Below are positions 1 through 10,530 of a stretch of DNA of 64,000 nucleotides, in pieces. Every line of letters begins with the position of its first letter. Position 1 is the stretch's first letter. The notes under the pieces are model-generated. The model was not told the DNA's origin. It did no database searches and saw only the letters and a program-made list of their open reading frames with translations. This stretch comes from Cheiracanthium punctorium (Eukaryota; Arthropoda; Arachnida; Araneae; Cheiracanthiidae): contig JAWZYV010010319.1 in NCBI GenBank assembly GCA_038373885.1, forward strand, positions 1,166,001 to 1,230,000, read 5' to 3'. The translations under genes were made by a program, and so were the position numbers.

Positions 1-430
1 TAATGTGTAGTATTTCTCATTTTCTTGAAAAAAATGCGGGCAAGATTCAAAATATAAATCCTATCTTCATTTTTTGTTCTATATCGAGGTAACATTTTTT
101 TATGCTGTGTTATAAACATGATTTGAGATATTGAAACTGTGTGTGTGGAGAGTGGCCTTCAAAATTTATATTAATACTGTAATATAAAGTTTAGAACTTG
201 AAATGTGGGATGAAAAATTTTGACACTTTTTCAACACAAAATATCATAATGAAAAAGAAATAATTTTTTCTATCTACCTATTTTTATGAAGATATTCTTC
301 TCAAAAAGAATGTAAGTCAATATATTTTTATTTAAGATGTATTTCACAGTAAATACATTTCCAATATCAAGCTACTGTCAATTACCCGGCATATTGGCCG
401 GATATTCGTTGCCTCCCTAATTATTACTTA

Positions 431-1899
431 CTAGCTGAAGTACCCGTCCTTGACGGGTTAGTGAATGCAAATTTCCAAAAAGCAAGAACTTTTGTCAGCA
501 TTGTAGGAGTACACAGAATGGATGGAGTATGTTGCCAAAATAACGAAAGCGAAGTTATAATTTTTATGTATTTTTAAAATATTACAGGTTAGAGAGTAAC
601 TAAGTAATATCATTTCATTCGCTTTAGTCGTAATTATGTGATGCGCGAACGAATATCTACGGATATTGAAATAATTTTCGCAAAATCTCAAAATCTAATC
701 AACATCTTTGAAAAATTGGAAGCCTAGAATTTAAGTTGAGTGACAACCTATCATGTCACCCAATTTCGTTTCATTCCCTGCAGTCTTTATTTCGTGATGC
801 TGGAACAAAATTTCAGCATTTTAAAACGATTTTCGCAAAATCTCGAAATCTGATCGATTTTTTAAATTAGATGCTTATAGTTTAAGGTGAGTGACCACCT
901 ATCATTTCACCAACCAATCATTTTTCACCTTTGCAGTTATTACGTGATGTGCGAGCACAAATTTACGCAGTTTGAAACGATTTTCGCAAAATCTGAAAAT
1001 CTAATGAAAATTTTTAAAAAATTCGACGCCTATGTTTTAAGTTGAGTGACCACCTATCATGACACCCAATTTCATATCATTCGCTTCAGTCGTTTTTACG
1101 TGATGCTCGAACACAAATATACGCAGTTTGACAGGATTTTCGCAAAATCTCAAAATCCAATCAAGATTTTTTAAAAATTGGACGCCTATGTTTTAAGTTG
1201 AGTGACCACCTATCATGACACCCAATTTCGTATCATTCGCTTCAGTCGTTCTTATGTGATGCTTGAACACAAATTTACGCAGTTTGAAACGATTTTTGAA
1301 AATCTCAAAATCCAATCAAGATTTTTAAAAATTGGACGCCTATGTGTTAAGTTGAGTGACCACCTATCATGACACCCAATTTCGTATCATTCGCTTCAGT
1401 CGTTTTTATGTGATGCTTGAACACAAATTTACGCAGTTTGAAAACGATTTTCGCAAAATCTGAAAATATAATGAAGATTTTTTTAAAATTGGACGCCTAT
1501 GTTTTAAGTTGAGTGACCACCTATCATGACACCCAATTTCATATCATTCGCTTCAGTCGTTTTTACGTGATGCTCGAACACAAATTTACGCAGTTTGAAA
1601 CGATTTTCGCAAAATCTCGAAATCCAATCAAGATTTTTTAAAAATTCCACGCCTTTGTTTTAAGTTGAGTGACCACCTATCATGACACCCAATTTCATAT
1701 CATTCGCTTCAGCCGTTTTTTCGTGATGCTTAAACAGAAAAAGCGTCACGGACAGAATGACAGAACGACAGAATGACAGACAGACAAACTTTTTTTTGAG
1801 GGTCGCATCGGATTCCCGGGTGCTTGAAACGGATAGAAATCGCAAAATTTTTGAATTCCAAGAAATGTACAGACAAAAGTTTAATTTTATTTATATAGA
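431..1899 (-). mobile_element. Complete non-autonomous Helitron
   Basis: Read on the minus strand, the element starts TCTATATAAATAAAA (TC at 1899-1898) and ends with a hairpin (ACCCGTC, loop AAG, GACGGGT; about 441-458) followed a few bases later by CTAG (434-431). These are the known Helitron hallmarks: 5' TC, subterminal 3' hairpin, 3' CTRR. It sits between A and T without a target duplication, as Helitrons do. The boundary is confirmed independently: joining base 430 to base 1900 restores ACTTATTA, which matches 7 of 8 bases of the duplication on the far side of the neighbouring hAT element. Most of the body is a ~156-bp tandem array. No Rep/helicase coding is visible, so the element would need proteins from elsewhere. 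The 5' region on this strand carries a GTCTGTCTGTC run. Confidence 0.88.
600..1738. repeat. ~156-bp tandem array inside the Helitron
   Basis: Seven recognisable units plus a degenerate partial one. The phrase TTTAAGTTGAGTGACCACC recurs near 728 (diverged), 879, 1034, 1190, 1344, 1501 and 1657, giving periods of 151-157 bases. Each unit also carries CGCTTCAGTCGTTTTT-like and ACGCAGTTTGAAACGATTTT-like blocks. Units from 1034 onward are nearly identical and those at the 431 end (the Helitron 3' side) are more diverged, which suggests recent amplification near the Helitron 5' side. Tandem arrays inside non-autonomous Helitrons are known; the function is not. Confidence 0.9.
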
Positions 1900-1902
1900 T
1901 TA

Positions 1903-2381
1903 CAGTGGCGTGCACAAAGGTGGGGTCAAGGAGATCGGGACCTCTCCAAAAAAATTATCGACTTTACTTCGTTAAATTATCATGTAATTTTTTTGACATT
2001 TTTATATGCGTTATATGCTTTTATCGAATTCTAATTTTTACCAATAAAGATAAATAAATGAAACATACTTTACAAACATGCAGGTATATTGAAGTGTATA
2101 AAAAGTGGTCGCAATAAAAATTTTTCATTCTTTTTTTTTCAGAGGTTGGCAGAGCCGATTATTAACCATCGGCCTCCCAGGGGGTAAATTAAAATAGGCC
2201 ACCCTTTTTGCAGACCTTATGCTTTAAATTTTTCTTTTTCGCCGTCCTTAAATTTGTCTGCCGACATACCGTGCACTATCTTTGTCTCCCCCCCCACACA
2301 CACACACACTAAAATCGGTCGTGGTGGTTGGTGTCACAACTTCCAGGCTGGACCCCTCCAAAATTCCAGCGTGTGCCACTC
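1903..2381. mobile_element. hAT-type MITE, host of the Helitron insertion
   Basis: The left end reads CAGTGGCGTGCACA. The right end, read inward on the other strand, is GAGTGGCACACGC. This is a short imperfect TIR of hAT style, with the final base changed on the right. The right flank ACTTATTG (2382-2389) matches 7 of 8 bases of the left flank, once the Helitron at 431-1899 is removed. The interior is non-coding and includes a C-run plus (CA)n tract near 2288-2309. Internally deleted hAT derivative. Confidence 0.7.
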
Positions 2382-2389
2382 ACTTATTG

Positions 2390-4050
2390 ATATACATATT
2401 TTCTTCTATTAATTTCTTTTTTTACGCGTAAATTTGCTGCGGGTGAAATTTAAAGCGAAGCAAAGATGAAAGAAAAAAATAGACTGAGGTTTACTGGAAC
2501 TGCTTCACAGCAAAATAAATAAAGGAATTGAAGAAATATCGTCGTTGTTAAGAATTTCAAATTTCTGGGCTATAGAAAAAAGTTTCGAAAAAAATTGGAT
2601 GGTTTTAGAAAATATCGTCCCAGAACTTCGGTGTGTACAAGGCTCTCAAATGAAAAGCCTTTGGATGCATCCCACCCCTTTACTTAAAGGAACCACTGAT
2701 TTTGTGTTTTATGGACATTATGCATCTGAGTTACCTAAAATCACAAAATCACTATGAAATAAAATTTCGGAAATTTATAAGTCTATCATTTTAACATTAA
2801 TCAGGAAATAATTACTTTTCCATCTTAAAAAATTATTATTATTTTTTTTTCTTCATTATTTTGCGCAGTATTTCAGCCCTAAAAATTAGACTTTCTTTTT
2901 TACACAAATTGTCAGAGATAAAACGCTCAGTTTATATTTAAGTGGGACTGAGTGTGCTATTAAAATGTGTAATTCTTTAAGTAAAAGAAGGCTGATTTTA
3001 AAAAATATATATTGAAGAAATTTTCATATGAAAAAAAAACCCCGCTAGCCAACTGGATTCATAAACATTTACTCTAATTATGTTAATGGGGCTAAAAAAA
3101 AAGCTGAGCCTGATTTGATTGCACCGAACTTTTGCTTTGTGTCATTACCACTGGGGGCATTATTTTTTATCCTTCAGCCACTTTTCTAAAAATTAAATGG
3201 AAAAACTGCGTTTTCTCTGTTTCCTGGGGTTATTATCTTTTTAAGACGTTCACTACTTAAAAGTGATTTTTAGTTAAGGTTCCCCAAAGGATTTTAAGGA
3301 TTTAGTTATGCTTTCCACGAGTCTCGTATTTTTTTCGTGTGCTAATAGTTTCCATTTTACATCCGATTTATTCATTTATTTTTTATCATTATTTTATAAA
3401 ACAAGATTTTTTTCGAACGTGAAGTTTTACTTAGCTGTGAAGACCTTTACAAGTTGCATGTATGTACTCTCGTGAGTTACGTAAATAAATAAGTATTGCA
3501 TAAAGCGATTTTTGCTTTATTGGGTAAGCCAAAATTCAAAGTGATGAATAGTACTTGAGGAAAAAGGGTAAATCTCCACAATTTTAGATTATGAACCGGA
3601 TTACGCTAGTTGCAGAACATATTCAGTCCCTATTAAATGAAATGTTTTTTCATAAAGTATATATAAGAAATGAAAAATGAAGTACCTTAGCTCATTATCC
3701 ACCGAACAAGTAAAAAAAAAATATATGCTTTATAGTGGGCTACTAAGTGATCTAGTCCAACACAAAGAAGGATGATACGGACAACAGTGATACACTATGT
3801 AGGATCTTTCTGTCCCACCAAGACGTATGCAGAGTTTATTATAGAATCGGATGTTTTTATGAAAGTTATTTACTAAGCTAATTTTAAAATAAATTTTAAT
3901 GGAACTTTAAACACCCAGATTGCTGTTATTTGCATACATAATTCTGATAGATAACTCGTTAAAATGAAGATCAACTCCTTAATGGTTGTATTATTTTCAA
4001 GAAAACGGTCATAAAAGAGCCTAGATTTTTACTCCAGAAAATTGTACACA
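2390..4050. other. Unannotated AT-rich interval
   Basis: No gene is recognised. A 70-codon plus-strand frame at 2545-2757 has a fairly protein-like composition (Trp, Pro, Gly and two Cys-free helical stretches) but matches no family I know, and its upstream sequence has stops. It may be a decayed transposon fragment. The rest is AT-rich with homopolymer runs. Confidence 0.4.
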
Positions 4051-4290
4051 AAAAAAAAAAAAAAAAAAAAAAAAAGTGCATGTACAGTATATGGGAATGA
4101 GTTAGTTGTATCGGTGGTTGCACTTGCGAAATGGAGGGGAGGAGGACAATGATACAGGAATCCCGCGGTCTCGCAAAGGGCCAGAGTTAGCATATTTTCG
4201 AGGGGCCTCCTAGAAGGATGGTTAGACCCAGTGGTGTTTTTTTTTGGGGGGGTCTCGCAAAGGTCCATCGGGAGCATATTTTGGAGGGGG
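4051..4290. repeat. Poly-A run and local direct duplication
   Basis: A run of about 25 A at 4051-4075 precedes a GC-richer patch. Within it, GGTCTCGCAAAGG plus AGCATATTTT occurs twice, at 4167 and again 84 bases later at 4251, both followed by G-rich tracts. Open frames across this patch (for example minus 4029-4334) translate the poly-A as poly-Phe and are not considered genes. Confidence 0.6.
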
Positions 4291-4429
4291 GGGCAAGTTA
4301 AGAACTTTAAAGTATAGGTATCGACTATTTTCAAAAATGAATTTATATTTAAAGTATCGGTATTGGGTATCGGTTAAAATTTCCTATCGGTCGATTCTTA
4401 TTATGCTAAATTCCTATTTATTTTGAAAA

Positions 4430-5555
4430 TTGGCAGCTTAGATCTACTGAATTATTTTAATGGTTTTAACGTTAGCCTTGGGGATACTTCAACAAGTAAG
4501 TATGCTATTCTCCGCAGCTTAAAGGTTAACAGAAAATACGGAAAACCCAGCGATAGGTCGTTCAACTGATCGTACTGACAGAACCTGTAGTTTTTGACGC
4601 ATATACAGCGGGCGGTCTTCAATAAGTCCAAAATTGACGATCTTCTACATAGATTCTGATTTCCTGCCAAATGGGCCATCATGAGCTGTGATTAAAATAG
4701 TATAAAGTTCAACTAAACTATCAATATAATTTTAATAATCAAGTAACATTATTAAAATCCCTTTTTGAGTGAAATAATGTCAAATTAATTAACTTTGAAA
4801 AGTACTTAAAAATGAAATTTTTTGACACATTATAATGCCATATATTTAAAAGAGATTGAAGTTTACTATATTTACTAACTGCTATTACTACAATTTCAGC
4901 AGTTTGATATTATGTCTACCCATATACTTAACTGTCTTTATAAGTATGCATATTTTCCCTATTTCTATTCAAAATTTATTTTATAAGCAAACAACGACAG
5001 AATTTTCTGTTAAAACAAATAATTATTTACACGCTGAGTCAATAATTGGAAATGTTTTCAAAGGAAATCCAATTAATACTGAAGTGATAATTTGACCTCC
5101 ATTACCTTAATTAATATTTAATAGCGTAGGGCTGGAAGTTGATTGCTAATAAATTACGAATGGAGAAGAAATACCACGATTTATTTAATACTAGAACAAC
5201 GGAAAGTTTAGTGTAATCCGTAAAGAGTATTTTTCGAGTAAATCCTTTGAGATTTGAGCTGTTCTGTGAACGTGCGCTAAAATATAACCAAAACTAGGAA
5301 CACGATTTGGGTGTATATTACTTATCTAGTCTAACACTTGATTTCAAGTGCAGCCACTTACAGGCTTCTACATTGTGAATTTTCCCGGTGTTTGAATATG
5401 TTTAAATAGTTCCTTTTAATATAAAAGATTTTTGATGAATGGGGTAGAGAAAATGAAGCGAAATATTTCATCAGTGACCACTGGATTAGGATTAATCAAT
5501 AAAATGATAATTTCAATTAGTTACATCAGTGAAGTTGCTACACTCTGAACAAGCT
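4430..5555. other. Unannotated interval
   Basis: No feature recognised. A 76-codon minus frame at 4452-4682 lies in a slightly GC-richer patch but shows no known motif. The remainder is low-complexity AT-rich sequence. Confidence 0.35.
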
Positions 5556-5559
5556 TTAA

Positions 5560-6044
5560 CCCTTTAACGCGCAGTGTTCCCACTCTGGAAACACCAAACT
5601 CTGACGTTTTGACTGTTGCCAGTCACGAAGAATAGATTTGATTTCTATAAAAATAGTTGCGGGTGGAGTGCGTGGATAGCTCCACGAGAATCCTTTACTT
5701 TTTATAGCACGTCATTTCCCGTAAAAAAAATTGTCAAGATTCTTTTTAACAGCACGGACATCTGCTGAAAAATAGAAGAATGCGAGAACAAGCTGGATAG
5801 ATTGCCCAATGCTGAAAAAAGGGCAGCCATTGCCATAGCTCGACTTAACTACCAGCAAGATGGCGGACGATCGAAACGTTCATCGCGTGCCACAGAGCAC
5901 AGCCAGCTGTCGTCAAAAAAGAGTCTCTAGATCTGTGGCATGCGATGAACGTTTCGATCGTCCGCCATCTTGCTGGTAGTTAAGTCGAGCGATGGCAACG
6001 GCTGCCCTTTTTTCAGCATTGGGAAAGGGTTGCGTCTCAAAGGG
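5560..6044 (+). mobile_element. TTAA-type MITE, copy A (full length)
   Basis: 485 bp flanked by TTAA at 5556-5559 and 6045-6048. The left terminus is CCCTTTAACGCGCAG. The right terminus read inward is CCCTTTGAGACGCAA. TTAA targets with CCC ends point to piggyBac-like elements; other TTAA superfamilies are not excluded. A small hairpin sits just inside the left end (arms 5574-5581 and 5587-5594). A long inverted repeat fills the right half (about 5804-5898 against 5938-6027), containing AGGGCAGCC, CAAGATGGCGGAC and GATCGAAACGTTCATCGC in both arms. No transposase is present. Copies near 24.0, 25.1, 28.3, 54.4 and 62.9 kb share this structure. Confidence 0.88.
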
Positions 6045-6048
6045 TTAA

Positions 6049-6836
6049 CCGGGTTAGGTATTTCGTCCTTCATTTGGCTGATCATTTAGTCATATTGTTG
6101 GAATGATTATTCGTGAAATCGGAAAAAAGATTTTGATGATTTTAAAAAGTCATTTTTCTGAATAATTGTACAGTAGCAACAGAAAAACAGCTTGCAAAGG
6201 GAAAAGTTGAATTATAATGAAGTAAATATAAAAATCACATATTTAAATATAATAGTTAATTGTAGTTTTTTCCATTTTAGTTAAGAGTTTATTGTACCTA
6301 TCAAGCAATGTATGAAAAATTTGGGAAAACAAGTACTGAATCTAGAAGAGTGTAATGCATTCATTTATGCAATTGCAACTGCTAACTTTAAAGCATAAAA
6401 TATAAATAATACAGGTAAGCAAAAGTTATTCTATTCGTAAAATTTCTAATTCTCAGAACCGGCTTAACGTGGAAACCATAAACTGAAATGTTTCTTTCTT
6501 CAAATAGCTACTTTTACATAAATTTCGACATTTTTTACATTGTCTCAATTTAAGGTTTAAATACAGAAACTTTCTCTCTCTTGCACAGTTTTTCATACGT
6601 ATTGAATCTAAAATACTGGATCTACGAAAAGTCGAGGTTTTAAAATTATTTATGAAAAGGATTTGTTAAAATAAAAGTTTTCAAAAAGTCTTGAAAATTG
6701 TTAAAGACGATTTTTTAAATTTTAATTTCCTTAATTAGTTGCTTTATCAGTCTTCATCTACAATAAAGTAGAAACTATGTTTATATTTGCATAAGTCTGG
6801 TTTTTGCCAAATTTTAAAGTTTGTAACTGGAACATA
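6049..6836. other. Unannotated interval
   Basis: AT-rich sequence with no recognisable gene, repeat or site. Confidence 0.4.
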
Positions 6837-6838
6837 TA

Positions 6839-7539
6839 CAGGGGGTCCCAAAAAGGTAGTAACATGCTTTAATTCTTCATCTATTGTAAATAAGAGGGCA
6901 ATATAATATTAAAAAAATGTTCAGAATAAGGTGGGAAAAAGGACTATGTTAAGAAAATACTCTCTTAAATTTTCGAAAAGTTACCCTTTTTAAATTTGTG
7001 TACGGCCCTCATACGAAAAAAATTCCCAGTTAGTAAATTGCACCCAATACACTAATGAGATGAATCACAAAATTTGAGAATTAAGTCTTAAAAACTGTCA
7101 GAAGTATGAAGATAAATATATGCTAACTTAAACCACTTTTCAATGGCTCTCGAAGAGAAAAAATATCACGTTTCAGGGGTCGAAAAATATTACAAAAGAA
7201 AATAATGTTTTGCACTCTAGTATTGAAAATTCATATTCAAAATCATGTATAGCCTATGATCATCTTTGTTTAAAGGTATATCTGAGATATTTTATGATAA
7301 AAGACTACAGTTTGTACATCACCACATTAGCGTATGGGGCACATTTTGCTAATGGGAATTTTTTGTATAGGGGTTGTATACATATTAAAAAGGTGTAACT
7401 TTTTGAAAATTAAAGAGAAATTTCTTAACGTAGTCTGTTTACCTAACTTATTTTAAACCTTTTTTCAATTTACATTGTCCATTTATATTTAATGGATAAA
7501 AAAAATTAATGCGTGTTACCACCTTCTTGAGACGTCCTA
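6839..7539. mobile_element. Fold-back mariner-like MITE
   Basis: 701 bp flanked by TA (6837-6838 and 7540-7541). The left end is CAGGGGGTCCCAAAAAGG; the right end read inward is TAGGACGTCTCAAGAAGG. The inverted similarity is not limited to the tips. It runs about 205 bp into each side (6839-7045 against 7333-7539), including ACTATGTTAAGAAAAT versus ACTACGTTAAGAAATT and matching AAAAGTTAC blocks. TA duplications and CAGGG-GTCCCAAAA ends fit the mariner group. No transposase frame is seen; the 62-codon frame at 7210-7398 lies across the loop and right arm and is not coding. Confidence 0.78.
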
Positions 7540-7541
7540 TA

Positions 7542-9574
7542 TAATATGTCAAAGACATTTTAACGGCTTGATATTGAAAAAACCGTATTGCACCTTTTAA
7601 ATTAAGGCAATTAAATCAGTAAGAATTCCATTTCATGAATATTTTTTATAAAAGTCTGAGCCACTAATTAATTTTTTCAATTTTGTAATATAAGATGGAA
7701 ATAGGATATTCAATAAACTAACAATGATTCATAAAGCAATATTATGTGTATATATTTAATTTCGTATCTTCAGAATTAAAATACATTTATGGTAAATAAA
7801 TTTAGTCTTGCTCGCAGTATCAATGAATGTTAATTCAAATCGCACACATCAAAATATAATGTACGAATAGTATATAAGATATTTGAATTTTAATACATTT
7901 ATGGATCTTAATAAATTATAATGCTAAAATAATGGCTTCAAATATTTGCAGAAAACGACAAATGATATTAAAATTTTCTTGAATTTCACAGCTAAACTAC
8001 AAAAGCCTTAAAAACCTAATAAAATAACAGAGTTTTTATTTCCATTTGCTTAATTAGTTTTTAAGAATGCTCATCGATAATATTGCTGCTGACAGATCAG
8101 AAATGAGGTATTACCATTAATACAACATAAGAGCGATACAAAAAGAAAAAAAATCATTGTGTAATCCAGTTAAAGCATTTCTCTGGACAGTCCTCATGGG
8201 TATTACCGATTTTTATGTATTCCTGCGGTGCTAACATGTAGCTAAAACTGGATATATCAACTGCTGTGTAATTACTTATCTGAAATAATATTTTGTGTTA
8301 GAAGCATTAAATCAAGTAGATGTGATTTTATTTTGTTTCATTAGATGATTTTAACTTTCTCAGGATTAAATGAAGTTAAGCATAAATATACTGTATGCGT
8401 GTAAGAAATAGCTTTACATAAAGGGAAAAACAAACTGTTGTGCTTCCGAAAGAATGTTTTCTATACACAATAAATCACGTGCAGGAATGAAGAGTATATT
8501 AATTAGTTCTGTAATTTAAGGAGGATTTATTATTTTCTCCTGAGGTAAGACTATGCAGTGAAGAAATGTGGATTCGTACCACCATTTTTCTTTTAAATAC
8601 TTGCACTTTTTTGTACACAATAAAAATATATTAATAAAATGCCACTCATTAGGGAAAATAAGATTTTTCTTAAACTGTATTTTTTACTGTATTCGAAATT
8701 CAAAAAGTAGAAAACAATGTTTAAATATTAAACAAATGCATCCTATATTTGTGCGAAGAGAAGATGCTGTCTGATAATTCACACAAAATATTTAAAAAAC
8801 GCTACCTTTTTATATTTTGCTTAGACCTCTCGCAAGAATTTGACAAGAAATCAAAAACAAAATATTACAATTTTCTTAAACTGCCAGTAATTGTCGCATT
8901 TTTTGAGAATACGGTACCTTTATAGCTTTTTAATTCACTTAAAAGTTAGTAAAAATGGTATCATAAAAATAATTAAGATGGACGCAAATTTTGATAATAT
9001 TTCTAGCTTGGATGTTTAATAAAGGTAATTAAAATTTCCAATACATTTTTAGTTTTAAAAAACTAATGCTACTTTTCAATATTAACATTTTTGCTTAATC
9101 TGCCTCATATTTATTTCTTAAATTACATTATACAAATTTGATAACAAAGTTTTGTTTACATGAACATAGTGAATATACATGCAAAATGTTGCCAGACATT
9201 AATTATTCTGTGATAATATAGTATAAATATTTAATATAAAGTAAAAAAATCTGAAACCAAACACATTTCATAACTTTATTTATAAAAATGTTTAAATCAT
9301 TTTTCTTAAACACAAGGAAAGACCTGTGCAAAAGACAAAAAAGGAAGTGGTGACAAGTCTTTATTAAAAATGAAATAAATTTGTGTATTTTTAAAATTAG
9401 AATGTCGAGGAAAAAATGAACTCGAAAATAAAGCTATGTTAAAATTTATTTGTGTAAAAATACTTGAGCACTTAAAAGAAAAGAAAAAAAAAGTCTGAGA
9501 ACAAAAATGTGAATCAGAAATTTTCCGTATAGTATTAGGAAGACAGACCAATAGTTTCAGAAAATAAAAAGTAG

Positions 9575-9575
<1 letters not shown>
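7542..9575. other. Unannotated AT-rich interval
   Basis: About 2 kb of AT-rich DNA. Open frames of 68-81 codons (8568-8774 plus, 9306-9551 minus) are rich in Phe, Ile, Lys and Asn as expected from base composition, with no motif. I see nothing else here. Confidence 0.4.
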
Positions 9576-9578
<3 letters not shown>

Positions 9579-9653
<75 letters not shown>

Positions 9654-9659
9654 CTATAT

Positions 9660-9711
<52 letters not shown>
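9579..9711. repeat. Compound (TA)n-(CA)n microsatellite
   Basis: An uninterrupted (TA)n run from about 9579 to 9646, a short imperfect junction (GTATATCTATATACATATA), then (CA)n from about 9666 to 9709, ending TATAGGG. Likely length-polymorphic and slippage-prone. Confidence 0.97.
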
Positions 9712-9714
<3 letters not shown>

Positions 9715-9995
9715 GGGATCAAGATTAAATCTAGGTGAAAACCCACAAGGAGCATACCCCCGCCCTCAAGGAAAAATAAATTTAAACTAAATAAAAGACT
9801 TTCACTGATACAAAATGGCCTTAACACAACATAAAGTGTACACTCAAGATCTACACTACTCCCTCTAAAACAACAAAAAAAAATATCTTTGCTTGAGATA
9901 CCCCTACAATTGAACTTACAAAGTAATAAAGAATTAATTTCAAGATTTAATTAAGCGTTATTTACTCGAGATCAAAAATTAAAAAATATCCAGAT

Positions 9996-10522
9996 CAGTG
10001 CTCTCCAACCTTTTTATCGTCGGTCAACGTTCGATAACTTAGCAATTAACATTTCATACATTCATATACATTCTACTCTCTAGAATGCTATATCAATGGG
10101 AAACCAGAACTTTTTTCTTTGAAACGAGTCGGTTCCATCTGGAGGTATGTTCAAATACCCCTAGATAAGAGTTAATAGGAGACAAGGACACCTATCACAC
10201 CCGAACTCTATTGCTTATGTCTAGTTCATTCCGTTGTTTTGTTTCGGTTGCTGTCGCTTCACAAAACTTCGCTTCTTACAAATAAGTAGTCGGAAATTGC
10301 AATAGGGATTTAAGTGAATGCAACTTTAATTCATGATCTTGAATATTTGATAAACAATAAACTAATTAAAATAATTACAAGATTTCTTCTGTTACAAAGG
10401 TATAAATTAGCACAAACCCGGGAAAACCTTAGAGAAATACACTATAGTAAATAAAATGGAAATAATTTAATGTTCCTGGGGCGGACCGATGCCAGTCCCC
10501 TGACCGGGATTGGGGACCGCTG
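9996..10522. mobile_element. hAT-type MITE (527 bp)
   Basis: The left end CAGTGCTCTCCAACC and right end (inward) CAGCGGTCCCCAATCC form a TIR of Charlie/Tip100 style. Flanks ATCCAGAT (9988-9995) and ATCTAGGT (10523-10530) match at 6 of 8 positions, consistent with an old 8-bp target duplication. The interior is non-coding. Confidence 0.8.
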
Positions 10523-10530
10523 ATCTAGGT

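Noticed and set aside
600..1738. Regular repeats that might suggest a CRISPR array
   Set aside because: Unit length is ~156 bp with no short constant repeat plus unique spacers, the array lies within a Helitron, and the DNA is clearly animal.
4029..4334. 101-codon minus frame
   Set aside because: It reads through a poly-A run as poly-Phe and crosses a local duplication; no motif.
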